From Rhodanobacter sp. DHB23 (GTDB taxonomy: Bacteria; Pseudomonadota; Gammaproteobacteria; Xanthomonadales; Rhodanobacteraceae): DNA of 64,000 nucleotides. Every line of letters begins with the position of its first letter. The first letter of the stretch is position 1. Positions 1-9,394 of the stretch are shown here, piece after piece. Below the pieces are notes generated by a model. That model was not told where the DNA came from, searched no databases, and was given only the letters and a program-made list of their open reading frames with translations. The DNA is taken from positions 248,001 to 312,000 of the forward strand of contig NZ_JACYXK010000029.1 in assembly GCF_014842975.1 (NCBI RefSeq), written 5' to 3'. Position numbers and translations under genes: made by a program.

Positions 1-93
1 ACGCTGGCGATCGTCCACCCCGAGGCCGGCCTGCTGGGCGCGGCGGCCATCGCGCTGCGTGCGGCGGGGCATTCGCTGCAGCCGCGCAGTTAA
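1..93 (+). CDS. glk: Glucokinase, C-terminal fragment (5' end outside window)
   Basis: Only the last 30 codons are visible, ending in TAA. The residues AIVHPEAGLLGAAAIAL fit the C-terminus of bacterial Glk-type glucokinases, where a hydrophobic strand, His and a GLLG turn precede the final helix (E. coli Glk has a similar IVHxxxGLLG segment, recalled from memory). Glucokinase phosphorylates glucose in the cytoplasm, which suits the glucan-degradation genes that follow. The call rests on a short fragment; another sugar kinase of the same fold is possible. Confidence 0.5.
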   Translation, partial: TLAIVHPEAGLLGAAAIALRAAGHSLQPRS

Positions 94-97
94 AGTC

Positions 98-206
98 GTC
101 ATCCCGGCGAGGCGCTTCACAACAGCCGAAGGCTGGTAAGGCTGGGATCCAGTGATTTTCCAGGTCGAAGCCGACGACACTGGATTCCGGCTTTCGCCGG
201 AATGAC
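98..206. repeat. REP-like palindromic repeat, family gtcattccggcgaaagccgg
   Basis: The ends are inverted: GTCATCCCGGCGA at the left, and TTTCGCCGGAATGAC at the right. The same terminal motif recurs near 27.17, 35.24, 36.89 and 37.88 kb. It lies between the glucokinase end and the HAD gene. It is non-coding and probably of REP type; a RAYT transposase lies at the right end of the window. Confidence 0.7.
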
Positions 207-253
207 GAGTTAGAGAGTCGGCTATCCAGACCTCCCCAATTGACGGACTCGCC

Positions 254-937
254 ATGTCACGCCGCAACACCGCCTTCCTGTTCGACCTCGACGGCACCCT
301 CGTCGACAGCGTCTACCAGCACGTGCTGGCGTGGAAGGAGGCGCTGGACGCCGAGGACATCGACCTCTCGGTGTGGCGCATCCATCGCCGCATCGGCATG
401 AGCGGCGGCCTGTTCACCCGCGTGCTGCTGCGCGAGACCGGGCTGGAAATTAGCGAGGAACGCCGCCAGCGGCTCTACGATGCCCACGCCGAGGCGTTCA
501 ACCGGCTGCACGCGCAAGGCGCGGTGAAACCGTTGCCCGGCGCGCGCGAACTGCTGGCCTACCTCACCGGGCAGGAGATTCCCTGGGCCATCGCCACCAG
601 CGGACAGCTGCGCACCGCCCGGCACAACCTCGACGCCCTCGGCGTCGATCCGGCCAAGGTGCCGGTGGTGACGCGCGACCAGGTGCGCCACGCCAAGCCC
701 GACCCCGACCTGTTCCTCGCCGCCGCCGAGCGGCTGGGCGTGGACATCCACCACGCCATCGTCGTCGGCGACAGCGTGTGGGACATGCTCGCCGCGCAGC
801 GTGCGCGCGCGATCGGCGTGGGCCTGCTCTCCGGCGGCTACGGCGAGGACGAGCTTGCCCGCTCCGGCGCGCTGCGGGTGTACGAGGATCCCGCCGACAT
901 GCTGAAGCGCATTGACGAGGTGGCGGCGCGGGGCTGA
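254..937 (+). CDS. HAD-superfamily hydrolase (beta-phosphoglucomutase/phosphoglycolate phosphatase-like)
   Basis: A 227-residue cytoplasmic protein with all HAD motifs: DLDGT near residues 11-15 (nucleophile Asp11, acid/base Asp13), ATSG (motif II), a Lys in HAKPDPD (motif III), and VVGDS with a following Asp (motif IV). The helical cap lies between motifs I and II, as in subfamily I phosphatases and beta-phosphoglucomutases. The substrate cannot be read from sequence; a sugar phosphate is plausible because glucokinase lies upstream and a glucoside locus downstream. It is 50 bp from the LacI gene on the same strand and may be cotranscribed with it. Confidence 0.8.
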   Translation: MSRRNTAFLFDLDGTLVDSVYQHVLAWKEALDAEDIDLSVWRIHRRIGMSGGLFTRVLLRETGLEISEERRQRLYDAHAEAFNRLHAQGAVKPLPGARELLAYLTGQEIPWAIATSGQLRTARHNLDALGVDPAKVPVVTRDQVRHAKPDPDLFLAAAERLGVDIHHAIVVGDSVWDMLAAQRARAIGVGLLSGGYGEDELARSGALRVYEDPADMLKRIDEVAARG

Positions 938-987
938 CTATCCGGCCATCGCGCGTTGCGAGGCAGCGGCAGGAGAACCGGACCACC

Positions 988-2004
988 ATGCGAGTACGGC
1001 TGGAAGACGTGGCGCGCGCCACGGGCGTTTCGCAGAAGACGGTTTCCCGCGTCCTGAACGAAGAACCCTCGGTCAAGGAGGCCACGCGCCAGAAGGTGCT
1101 GGCCGCGATGGAGTCGATGAACTACCGCCCCAGCCCCGCCGCGCGCGGGCTGGCCGGCAGGCGCTCGTTCCTGGTCGCGATGCTGTATGACAACAACGAC
1201 AACCCCGCGTCGACCTACCTCGCCGAAATCCAGGACGGCGTGCTCGAGGCCTGCGAGGCGCACCGCTACAGCATGATGGTCTGCCCGCTGCGCGTGCATG
1301 GGCAGGACTTCCTCCGCCGCATCGACGCGCTGGTGGCCGACCACCACATCGACGGCGTCGTGCTGACGCCGCCGCTCACCGACAACCGCAAGCTGCTGGC
1401 GCGGTTGCAGGAGCACGGCGTGGCGCATGCCTGCATCTCGCCCATGCACCACAAGGGCATCGTCGGCGTCTTCATGGACGAGCAGCGGGCGGCCAGCGAC
1501 CTGGTCGGCCACCTGGTCGGCCTCGGCCATCGGCGCATCGCGCACGTGGTCGGCATCGCCGACCACGGCGCCAGCCGCTGGCGCCTGGCCGGCTACAAGG
1601 ACGCGCTGGCCGCCGCCGGCCTGGCGGTCGATCCGCAGTACATCGTGCAGGGCGAATTCACCTTCGGCTCGGGCGTGGTCGCGGCACGCCGGCTGTTCAG
1701 CCTGAAGCGCTGGCCCACCGCCATCTTCACGGCGAACGACGACATGGCCGCCGGCGTGATGTGGACGGCCAACGAAATCGGCCTCAAGGTGCCGCGCGAC
1801 CTCTCCGTCTGCGGTTTCGACGACACGCCGATGGCGACCCAGCTCTGGCCCTCGCTGACCACCGTGCGGCAACCCAGCCGCGAGATGGGCCGGCTCGCCG
1901 CGCAGCAGTTGCTGGAGCAGCTGCGCGGGCGCGGCAAGGGGCGGCTCGTGCAGATCCCCTACGAACTGCAGGTGCGCGCATCGACCGCCGCCGCGCCGGG
2001 CTGA
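988..2004 (+). CDS. LacI-family transcriptional regulator
   Basis: 338 residues, the usual LacI length. The N-terminal helix-turn-helix (LEDVARATGVSQKTVSRVLN, residues 5-24) and hinge helix (SPAARGLAG) are followed by a periplasmic-binding-protein-like effector domain ending near residue 335. The next gene begins after a perfect 14-bp palindrome, and further copies precede the TonB receptor, so this protein is the likely regulator of the GH3-receptor-halogenase genes (inference). The effector is probably a glucose-containing oligosaccharide. No operator of this type is seen in front of its own gene. Confidence 0.9.
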   Translation: MRVRLEDVARATGVSQKTVSRVLNEEPSVKEATRQKVLAAMESMNYRPSPAARGLAGRRSFLVAMLYDNNDNPASTYLAEIQDGVLEACEAHRYSMMVCPLRVHGQDFLRRIDALVADHHIDGVVLTPPLTDNRKLLARLQEHGVAHACISPMHHKGIVGVFMDEQRAASDLVGHLVGLGHRRIAHVVGIADHGASRWRLAGYKDALAAAGLAVDPQYIVQGEFTFGSGVVAARRLFSLKRWPTAIFTANDDMAAGVMWTANEIGLKVPRDLSVCGFDDTPMATQLWPSLTTVRQPSREMGRLAAQQLLEQLRGRGKGRLVQIPYELQVRASTAAAPG

Positions 2005-2096
2005 TCGCGCCGCGCCGGCGCCCCCTGCATCCCTCCCCGGACTGTCCACGGATACCGCTCCCGCCCGAACGGCGCGCGGCATGCCGCATCATGATT

Positions 2097-2110
2097 TGAC
2101 AGCGCTGTCA
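2097..2110. promoter_or_regulatory. LacI-type operator upstream of GH3 gene
   Basis: TGACAGCGCTGTCA is a perfect 14-bp palindrome with the central CG typical of LacI-family operators. It lies 60 bp upstream of the GH3 start codon. The same sequence occurs before the TonB receptor (5011-5024). Confidence 0.75.
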
Positions 2111-2170
2111 TAATTGCCCGACAGTACCGCCTCGCGAGCGGCCCCGTGGCCGCCCCAGAGGAGCGCGTGC

Positions 2171-4669
2171 ATGCCCGTCCGATACCTGCCATTGACCCGA
2201 ATCCTGCTTGCCGCGGCGCTGGCCGGCGCCCCCCTCGGCATCGCGCTGGGCGATGGCACCACCACCGTGCATCCGGCCCTGTGGCCGCAGGCCCACTGGC
2301 CGCTGCCGGCGGACGCGGCGCTGGAGCAGCGCGTCGCCGCCCTGATGGCGAAGATGTCGGTGGAGGACAAGGTCGGCCAGCTGATCCAGGCCGACATCGC
2401 CAGCATCACGCCGGAACAGATGCGCCAGTACCACCTCGGCTCCATCCTCGCCGGCGGCAACTCCAAGCCGGGCGGCGGACGCTTCGCCACCGCGGCGCAA
2501 TGGAAGGCGCTGGCCGACGCGTTCTACCACGCCGCGATGGACGGCTCGGGCGGCCACACGGCGATCCCGCCGCTGTTCGGCATCGACGCGGTGCACGGCG
2601 ACAACGGCACCGTCGGCGCCACGCTGTTCCCGCAGAACTCGACGCTGGGCAACGCGCACGACCCGGCGCTGCTGCGCGCCATCGGCGCCGCCACCGCGGC
2701 CGAGGTGCGCGCCACCGGCCTCAACTGGAGCTTCGCGCCCACGCTTGCGGTGCCGCAAGACCTGCGCTGGGGCCGCGCCTACGAAGGCTATTCGCAGGAT
2801 CCGCGCGTGGTCGCCAGCTACGCCGGCGCGATGGTGGAAGGCCTGCAGGGCACGCCCGGCACGCGCGACTTCCTCGACGACGCGCACGCCATCGCGAGCG
2901 CCAAGCACTTCCTCGCCGACGGCGGCACGAAGGACGGCAAGGACCAGGGCGACGCACAGATCGACGAACGCACGCTGATCGCCACGCACGCCGCCGGCTA
3001 CCCGCCGGCGATAGCCGCCGGCGTGCAGACCGTGATGGCCTCGTTCTCCAGCTGGAACGGCGTGAAGATGCTGGGCAACAAGGGCCTGCTCACCGACGTG
3101 CTGAAGCGGCGCATGGACTTCCAGGGCTTCGTCGTCGGCGACTGGAACGCGCACGGCCAGATTCCCGGCTGCAGCAACGTGGACTGCCCTGCCGCCTACA
3201 ACAACGGCGCCGACATGCTGATGGCGCCGGACAGCTGGCGCGGCCTGTACGAACACACGCTGGCCGAGGTGAAGTCGGGCGCGATCCCGATGGCGCGCGT
3301 GGATGACGCGGTGGCGCGCATCCTGCGCGTGAAGTTCCGCATGGGCCTGTTCACCGCGGGCGCGCCGTCCACGCAGCCGCTGGCGCGCGATTCCGACCAG
3401 GTGGTCGGCAGTGCGGCGCATCGCGCGCTGGCGCGACGCGCGGTGCGCGAGTCGCTGGTGCTGCTGAAGAACGACGGCAACCTGCTGCCGCTGGACCCGC
3501 ACCGGCACATCCTGGTCGCGGGCGAAGGCGCCGACAGCATTTCGCAGCAGAGCGGCGGCTGGACGCTGACCTGGCAGGGCACGGGCCTGGGCAATGCCGA
3601 TTTCCCCGGCGCGCAATCCATCGGGGCGGGCATCGCCGCACAGGCGAAGGCGGCGGGCGGCACGGCGGAGATCGCGCCCGACGGCCACTACAAACGCAAG
3701 CCCGACGTGGCCGTGGTGGTGTTCGGCGAATCGCCCTACGCCGAGTTCCAGGGCGACATCGCCAACCTGCTGTTCCATCCCGGCGACGACCACGACCTCG
3801 AGCTGATCCGCGGCCTGCGCGCGCAGGGCATACCCGTGGTCGCCGTGTTCCTCAGCGGACGACCGTTGTGGGTGAATCGCGAGATCAACGCGGCGGATGC
3901 GTTCGTCGCCGCGGGCCTGCCGGGCAGCGAAGGCGGCGGCGTGGCCGACGTGCTGCTGCGCAAGCCGGACGGAACGATCGACCACGACTTCCACGGCACG
4001 CTGGCGTTCGCCTGGCCGGGCACCGCCGTGGCCGGCGGCAAGCCGCAGTTCCCGCTGGGCTACGGCCTCACCTACGCCGACCACGTGACCCTGCCGAAGC
4101 TGCCGGAGCAATCCGGCGTGAGCGGCAACGAGAGGCGCGTGGACGATTACCTGGAAAAGGGCAAGGCCACCGCCGGCTACACCCTCTCGCTCGCCGGTGC
4201 GGACGGCCAGGTCGTTGCGGTGGGCGCAACGCCGGCCGCCACCGCGGACGACCACCTGCGCATGACGGCGATCGACTACAAGGCGCAGGAGGACGCGCGC
4301 CGCCTCGACTGGAATGGAGCGGCATCGCTCACGGTGGCGTCCACCAGCCCGATCGACCTCGACCGCCAGACCAATGGCGACGTGATGCTGGTCGCCACGC
4401 TGCGCGTGGAATCGCCATCCGCCGCGTCGGTGTGGATAGGCATGGGCTGCGGCCACGATTGCCGCGGCCGCGTCGCGCTCGGCAACGCGCCCGCAGCGGC
4501 GGGCTGGCAGCGCGTCGGTATCCCGCTGAAATGCCTGCGCGCCGCCGGCGCCGACATGCACCACATCGTGGCGCCCTTCGTGCTCGAAGCGGAAAAGGGT
4601 GCGCGCCTGGCGATCTCCGGCGCGGCGTTGGGCACCAACGCCGACCGCGTGGTCGGGTGCCCGCGCTAG
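2171..4669 (+). CDS. Secreted glycoside hydrolase family 3 (beta-glucosidase/exo-beta-glucanase)
   Basis: 832 residues from ATG 2171, chosen because GAGGAGCG lies just upstream and a signal peptide (charged PVRYLPLTR, then a hydrophobic LLAAALAGA core) follows at once; an upstream in-frame TTG at 2114 would overlap the operator region. The GH3 barrel starts with a KMSVEDKVGQL segment. The likely nucleophile is Asp324 in FVVGDWN. A second alpha/beta sandwich carries the ESLVLLKNDGNLLPL and VAVFLSGRPL segments, and about 170 extra C-terminal residues form a domain as in ExoP-like exo-1,3/1,4-beta-glucanases. It releases glucose from beta-glucans or cello-oligosaccharides in the periplasm or outside the cell; exact linkage specificity cannot be told. 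Confidence 0.9.
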   Translation: MPVRYLPLTRILLAAALAGAPLGIALGDGTTTVHPALWPQAHWPLPADAALEQRVAALMAKMSVEDKVGQLIQADIASITPEQMRQYHLGSILAGGNSKPGGGRFATAAQWKALADAFYHAAMDGSGGHTAIPPLFGIDAVHGDNGTVGATLFPQNSTLGNAHDPALLRAIGAATAAEVRATGLNWSFAPTLAVPQDLRWGRAYEGYSQDPRVVASYAGAMVEGLQGTPGTRDFLDDAHAIASAKHFLADGGTKDGKDQGDAQIDERTLIATHAAGYPPAIAAGVQTVMASFSSWNGVKMLGNKGLLTDVLKRRMDFQGFVVGDWNAHGQIPGCSNVDCPAAYNNGADMLMAPDSWRGLYEHTLAEVKSGAIPMARVDDAVARILRVKFRMGLFTAGAPSTQPLARDSDQVVGSAAHRALARRAVRESLVLLKNDGNLLPLDPHRHILVAGEGADSISQQSGGWTLTWQGTGLGNADFPGAQSIGAGIAAQAKAAGGTAEIAPDGHYKRKPDVAVVVFGESPYAEFQGDIANLLFHPGDDHDLELIRGLRAQGIPVVAVFLSGRPLWVNREINAADAFVAAGLPGSEGGGVADVLLRKPDGTIDHDFHGTLAFAWPGTAVAGGKPQFPLGYGLTYADHVTLPKLPEQSGVSGNERRVDDYLEKGKATAGYTLSLAGADGQVVAVGATPAATADDHLRMTAIDYKAQEDARRLDWNGAASLTVASTSPIDLDRQTNGDVMLVATLRVESPSAASVWIGMGCGHDCRGRVALGNAPAAAGWQRVGIPLKCLRAAGADMHHIVAPFVLEAEKGARLAISGAALGTNADRVVGCPR

Positions 4670-4991
4670 CGGTGCGCCGCGTGCCGCGTGCCGCGCACCC
4701 TCGCCGGCACGGGCTTCGGCCGCGATGCACGGATGCATGTTTTGCAGTCCATCGCTGTCGTCACGCCCGGCTTCTCCGGTCGCATTCACCTGGGTGCCGC
4801 GGAACCTGGCGCAACGACGCGGATGCACATCGCGCAAAGCCCGATGGCCGGGCGACTCCCGGACGAACCGGGCCGTCGATGCCGGCACGGCATCGCGCGG
4901 ACGCTACCCGCCCTTCGCATATGAAAACGGGGAATCAGCTGATGAAAATTGATCATTCCTCCATTTCGCACCGCAGCATGATTTGCCTGAA

Positions 4992-5048
4992 GGACAGCGC
5001 TAGCATGGAATGACAGCGCTGTCACATCCAAGATAGACAGCGCTGTCA
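4992..5048. promoter_or_regulatory. Cluster of LacI-type operators upstream of TonB receptor
   Basis: The 458-bp gap 4670-5127 has no gene I can support. Near its end are three operator-like sites: GGACAGCGCTAGCA (4992-5005, degenerate), TGACAGCGCTGTCA (5011-5024, perfect) and AGACAGCGCTGTCA (5035-5048, one mismatch). They match the palindrome in front of the GH3 gene, so the same LacI protein probably represses both transcripts. Confidence 0.7.
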
Positions 5049-5127
5049 TTCGGGGATGAAGCAACCAGCCGCCGCGGCCTTGCCGACGGCACATACGTCA
5101 GTCAAGAACAGACAGAGGGGTTCCAAA

Positions 5128-7560
5128 ATGAAGTTGCGCTACTCAGCGTTGTACGCCGCCATGTCGCTCGCCCTCGCTCCGTGCCTGGCCCAGGCCGCCG
5201 GGCAAGGCGCGCCTCCCCAGGATTCCACCGCCCAGGCCGCGCCGGCGAAAGCGAACAAGAAAGTCCAGCAGCTCGCCACCGTCGAGGTCAGCGCCACCAA
5301 GCGCGAGACCCCGCTGGAGAAAACGCCCGTCGCGGTCAGCGCGATCAACGCCGACACGCTCGACAAGCAGCGCGTGATGACGGTGCAGGACCTGACCTCG
5401 CTGGTGCCGGGCCTGCAAGGCACCTCGGAAGGCGACCACGGCGTGGTCACCCTGACCATGCGCGGCATCGGCAACGACAGCGCCAAGACCGAGTACGCCG
5501 ACCCCGAGGTCGCGACCTTCGTCGACGGCGTGTATACGGCGCGCGCCGAGGCCGCCGCCGGCCTGCTGCTGGACATGGACGACGTGCAGGTGCTGCGCGG
5601 CCCGCAGGGCACCCTGTGGGGGCGCAATTCGACCGCCGGCGCGATCAGTTTCGAGACGGCCAAGCCGGACGTCGGCGGCGACGTGTCCGGCTACGCCGAG
5701 ATCGAGGCCGGCAACTACGGCCAGTCGGGCACGCGCGCGGCGATCAACCTGCCGGTCAGCAGCACCTTCGCGATGCGCGTGGCGATCGTGCACGAGCAGC
5801 ACGACGGCTATGTCGATTACCAGAACCCGGCCACCGAACTGCCCAGCGTGGCGCAACAGCAGGCGACCTATCTCGCCTCGGGCGGCACGCTGGCCAATTT
5901 CCGCGCCATCGACCCGAGCCAGTACGAGCACAACGGCGCCAAGTACAACTCGCAGAACCAGTCCGCCGCCCGCGTCAGCGCGCGATGGCAGCCCAGCGAC
6001 TCGTTCCGCTGGGACCTCTCCTACGAATACTTCACCGACCGCGGCACGCCCGACCTCAGCCTGATGCAGACGCCGCGCGCCGGCCAGTCGTTCTGGTCCG
6101 CGCTGATCGACACGGCGCCCTACCTGCACCGCAACTCCGGCACGCTGCGCAGCCGCATGGACTGGGACATCAACGACGGCATGGAGCTGAGCTACGTCGC
6201 CGGCGTGAACCATTTCTCCGGGCAGAGCGACTACGACCAGGACGTCGGCGTGGAGGTGCCCACCAGCTTCACCACCGGCGGGGTCTACCAGGACGACCGC
6301 ACCAACGCCTCCATCTACCAGAGCTACAGCCACGAACTCGACCTGAAGTCGCGCGGCGAGCAGGACATCGACTGGATCGTCGGCGCCTATTACGGGCACG
6401 AAGACAACAGCATCCGCTTCGACATCCCGCAAATGAACGGCACGCAATACGGCACGGTGGCGTGGCAGGGTTCGTTCATCCAGCCGGAGGAACTGGTGAA
6501 TTCCAGCGCCATCTTCGGGCAGGCCACCTGGCACATGTCCGACCACTGGCGCCTGACCACCGGCGTGCGCTGGTCCAACGACGAGAAGCGCAACGTCGAC
6601 GGCCGCGGCTGGGGTTGGGACTACGATGCCGACGTGCCCCAGGTGCCGATCGCGCCGAGCACCATCCCCGGCCCGGCGACCGGTTTCGCGGTGTCTACCT
6701 ACAACGATGCCAAGTACGCCAAGAGCCAGTGGACGTGGCTGGGCCGCATCGACACCGACGTCGGCCAGCACGGCCTGCTGTACGCCAGCGTGTCCACCGG
6801 CTACAAGTCCGGCGGCACGGAGGACGCCGGCACGCTGTACAAGCCGGAGACGCTGACCAACTACGAGATCGGCGCCAAGTTCTCCTTCCTCGACGGCCAC
6901 CTGACCTGGAACAGCGCGGCCTATTACGAGAACTTCAAGAACTTCCAGCTCTCCGCGCCGATCACCTATCCGAACGGCAACCAGGGACTGGGCTTCTCCA
7001 ACGTGGGTGGCAGCACCAAGGTGATCGGCTTCGAGTCGGAGCTGGCCTTCCAGCAACAGTACGACCGCGCGAACCTGGTGTTCTCGTACATCCCGAAGAA
7101 GACGCTGGGCACGCTGCAATACGCCGGCAGCAACGACTACCAGGGCCTGCCGGCGTGCGCGCCGCAGTCGGGCATCGCCAGTTGCATGGACATCACCGGC
7201 AACGACCTGGCGCACGCGCCGACGGTGTCGCTGTCCGCGATCTACGAGCATGACTTCGTGCTGTCCAACGGCGGCCGCGTGACGCCGCGCTTCAGCGGCC
7301 AGTACCAGAGCATGCAGTGGCTCAGCCCGTTCAACCTGGGCAGCGGCGACCAGCAGAAGGCGTACTTCCTCGGCAACCTGTCGCTGCGCTACAGCGAGCC
7401 GCAGGACCGCTGGTGGGTCAGCGTGTACTCGCAGAACGTCACCGACGTGAAGGTGCGCACCAACGCCTCGCGCTTCCTGATGCCCAACGGCAGCTTCGAG
7501 TACGTGTCCGAGTACCTCGCCCCGCGCACCTACGGCATCCAGTTCGGCACTTCGTTCTGA
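5128..7560 (+). CDS. TonB-dependent outer-membrane receptor (glucan/oligosaccharide uptake)
   Basis: 810 residues from ATG 5128, preceded by AGAGGGG and followed by a signal peptide ending in CLAQAA; an in-frame ATG at 5056 would put 24 hydrophilic residues before the signal. The plug domain (about residues 45-165) has VEVSATKRE, the VPGLQ turn, and VLRGPQGTLWGRN; the remainder is a beta-barrel ending in an aromatic-terminated strand, YGIQFGTSF. It should transport oligosaccharides across the outer membrane using TonB energy. The operators at 4992-5048 and the neighbouring GH3 gene point to a beta-glucan product rather than a siderophore (inference). Confidence 0.92.
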   Translation: MKLRYSALYAAMSLALAPCLAQAAGQGAPPQDSTAQAAPAKANKKVQQLATVEVSATKRETPLEKTPVAVSAINADTLDKQRVMTVQDLTSLVPGLQGTSEGDHGVVTLTMRGIGNDSAKTEYADPEVATFVDGVYTARAEAAAGLLLDMDDVQVLRGPQGTLWGRNSTAGAISFETAKPDVGGDVSGYAEIEAGNYGQSGTRAAINLPVSSTFAMRVAIVHEQHDGYVDYQNPATELPSVAQQQATYLASGGTLANFRAIDPSQYEHNGAKYNSQNQSAARVSARWQPSDSFRWDLSYEYFTDRGTPDLSLMQTPRAGQSFWSALIDTAPYLHRNSGTLRSRMDWDINDGMELSYVAGVNHFSGQSDYDQDVGVEVPTSFTTGGVYQDDRTNASIYQSYSHELDLKSRGEQDIDWIVGAYYGHEDNSIRFDIPQMNGTQYGTVAWQGSFIQPEELVNSSAIFGQATWHMSDHWRLTTGVRWSNDEKRNVDGRGWGWDYDADVPQVPIAPSTIPGPATGFAVSTYNDAKYAKSQWTWLGRIDTDVGQHGLLYASVSTGYKSGGTEDAGTLYKPETLTNYEIGAKFSFLDGHLTWNSAAYYENFKNFQLSAPITYPNGNQGLGFSNVGGSTKVIGFESELAFQQQYDRANLVFSYIPKKTLGTLQYAGSNDYQGLPACAPQSGIASCMDITGNDLAHAPTVSLSAIYEHDFVLSNGGRVTPRFSGQYQSMQWLSPFNLGSGDQQKAYFLGNLSLRYSEPQDRWWVSVYSQNVTDVKVRTNASRFLMPNGSFEYVSEYLAPRTYGIQFGTSF

Positions 7561-7570
7561 CGCGACGCAC

Positions 7571-7599
7571 GGGCGGCGCCGGGCCACCGCGCGCCGCCC
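7571..7599. other. GC-rich stem-loop between receptor and halogenase genes
   Basis: GGGCGGCGC at 7571-7579 pairs perfectly with GCGCCGCCC at 7591-7599 around an 11-nt loop, just after the receptor stop codon. There is no T-run, so it may be an mRNA-stability or attenuation hairpin within a receptor-halogenase transcript rather than a terminator. Confidence 0.35.
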
Positions 7600-7714
7600 A
7601 CGGTTTGCCATTCTGCGGCGGCACCGCCCGATCGGGGGCGCCGCCCACCCTCCCCGGGATGGCGTTTGCCGGGCCCCGACCGGAGCCCGGCGTTTCTTCT
7701 TCAAAGGAGCGGGC

Positions 7715-9304
7715 ATGCAGCGCTTGCGCAAGGTACTCGTGGTGGGCGGCGGCACCGCCGGCTGGCTGACGGCCTGCTATCTGGCCAAGGCGGTGAACGC
7801 CGCCAACCCGGCCAGCGTGCAGGTGCACCTGGTGGAATCCGACCGCATCGGCCTGATCGGCTTCGGCGAATCCACCTTCCCGTCGATCCGCGGCACCCTG
7901 TCGGCCATCGGCCTCGACGAGCGGCGCTTCCTGGTCGAAGCCTGCGCCACCTACAAGCAGGGCATCCGCTTCCGCCACTGGGTGCGGCCACCCGGCACGC
8001 CCGGCAGGGAACATTTCTTCCACCCCTTCAGCGTGCCCAGCCAGCGCCCCGGCGGCCCCGAGCTGCTGCCGTACTGGCTGCTGGGCACGGCGCCCGCCGG
8101 CCTGGGCTTCGCCGACGCGGTGACCATGCAGAGCCTGCTGGTCGACCGCTCGCGCGCGCCCAAGCGCGCACGCGACGCCGATTATCTCGGTCCGATGAAC
8201 CACGCCTACCAGTTCGACGCCGGCCGCTTCGCCATGCTGCTGGCCGAACACGGCCAGCAGGCGCTGGGCATCCGGCGGCACGTGGCGACCGTGGAGCGCG
8301 CCGTGCCGGACGACAACGGCGGCATCGCCCGGCTGGTCACCGCCGAACTCGGCGAGCTGGAGGCCGACCTGTACGTGGACTGCACCGGCATGCGCGCCTG
8401 CCTGATCGGCGAAGCGCTGCAGTCGCCGTACCGCAGCTGCAGCGACGTGCTGTTCACCGACCGCGCGGTCGCCATGCAGGCGCCCTACCCGCGCCCCGAC
8501 GCGCCCATCCCCTCGTTCACCCTGTGCACCGCGCAGGAGTCGGGCTGGGTCTGGGACATCGGCCTGCAGCAGCGGCGCGGGGTCGGCTACGTGTATTCCT
8601 CGCGGCACGTCGACGCGACGCGGGCCGAGGAAACCTTCCGCCGCTACCTGGGCAGCGCGGCCGACGGCCAGGAGGCCATGCACATCCGCTTCGACAACGG
8701 CTACCGCCCGGAAGCCTGGCGCGGCAACTGCGTGGCGGTGGGGTTGTCCGGCGGCTTCATGGAGCCGCTGGAGTCCACCGGCATCGCGCTGGTCGAGCTG
8801 GGCGCCTACCTGCTCACCCACCTGCTGCCGGGCGACCGCGGCGACATGGGCCGCGCGGCGCGCCACTTCAATGAAATGATGTCCGCGCGCTACGAGCGCA
8901 TCGTCGATTTCATCAAGATGCACTACTGCCTGAGCCAACGGCGCGACTCGGCCTTCTGGATCGACAACGCCGACCCGGCCACCATCCCGCAAAGCCTGCA
9001 GGACAAGCTGGCACAATGGCGGCACCGGCCGCCGCACCGCCTCGACTTCGTCGGCGACCTGGAAATGTTCCTGGTGTCCAGCTGGCAATACATGCTCTAC
9101 GGCATGGAGTTCCAGACCGACCTGGAACCCCTGCGCGGCGCCTACCCGCGCGGCGTCGAAGCCAGCCGGGAATTCGCCATGATCCGGCAGGCGGCCACGC
9201 AGGCGCTCGACGACCTGCCGGACCACCGCGCCCTGGTCGAGCACCTGTGCGACGAGTACCGCAGGCGCCCGCACCCGCGTGCCGCGCGCGCGGCCGTCGC
9301 CTGA
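7715..9304 (+). CDS. Tryptophan halogenase-like FAD-dependent protein
   Basis: 529 residues. The N-terminal FAD-binding VVGGGTAGW motif (residues 9-17) and GFGEST match flavin-dependent tryptophan halogenases, and Lys81 in ATYKQGIRF aligns with the catalytic Lys79 of PrnA/RebH. The WxWxIP signature is present but altered to WVWDIGL, and the GGFMEPLESTGIALVE segment is conserved. Proteins of this type often sit beside TonB receptors in carbohydrate loci of xanthomonads and caulobacters, where halogenation of tryptophan has not been shown; the true substrate is unknown. It starts 154 bp after the receptor on the same strand, with an AAAGGAG site at the start. Confidence 0.85.
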   Translation: MQRLRKVLVVGGGTAGWLTACYLAKAVNAANPASVQVHLVESDRIGLIGFGESTFPSIRGTLSAIGLDERRFLVEACATYKQGIRFRHWVRPPGTPGREHFFHPFSVPSQRPGGPELLPYWLLGTAPAGLGFADAVTMQSLLVDRSRAPKRARDADYLGPMNHAYQFDAGRFAMLLAEHGQQALGIRRHVATVERAVPDDNGGIARLVTAELGELEADLYVDCTGMRACLIGEALQSPYRSCSDVLFTDRAVAMQAPYPRPDAPIPSFTLCTAQESGWVWDIGLQQRRGVGYVYSSRHVDATRAEETFRRYLGSAADGQEAMHIRFDNGYRPEAWRGNCVAVGLSGGFMEPLESTGIALVELGAYLLTHLLPGDRGDMGRAARHFNEMMSARYERIVDFIKMHYCLSQRRDSAFWIDNADPATIPQSLQDKLAQWRHRPPHRLDFVGDLEMFLVSSWQYMLYGMEFQTDLEPLRGAYPRGVEASREFAMIRQAATQALDDLPDHRALVEHLCDEYRRRPHPRAARAAVA

Positions 9305-9394
9305 GCGGATCCGGCAGCAGCGCTCCCGCAGGCATGCGGGCAAAATCGGCAACACGGCCCTGATCCGCCCGACCGCCAAGGAGCGCTGCCCGCC

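Noticed and set aside
2108-4888. A 926-codon minus-strand open frame
   Set aside because: It mirrors the GH3 gene, with no recognisable domains and biased His/Arg/Gly content.
7715-9304. A secondary-metabolite cluster built on a tryptophan halogenase
   Set aside because: No tryptophan-processing, NRPS, PKS or flavin reductase genes adjoin it; the context is a carbohydrate-uptake locus.
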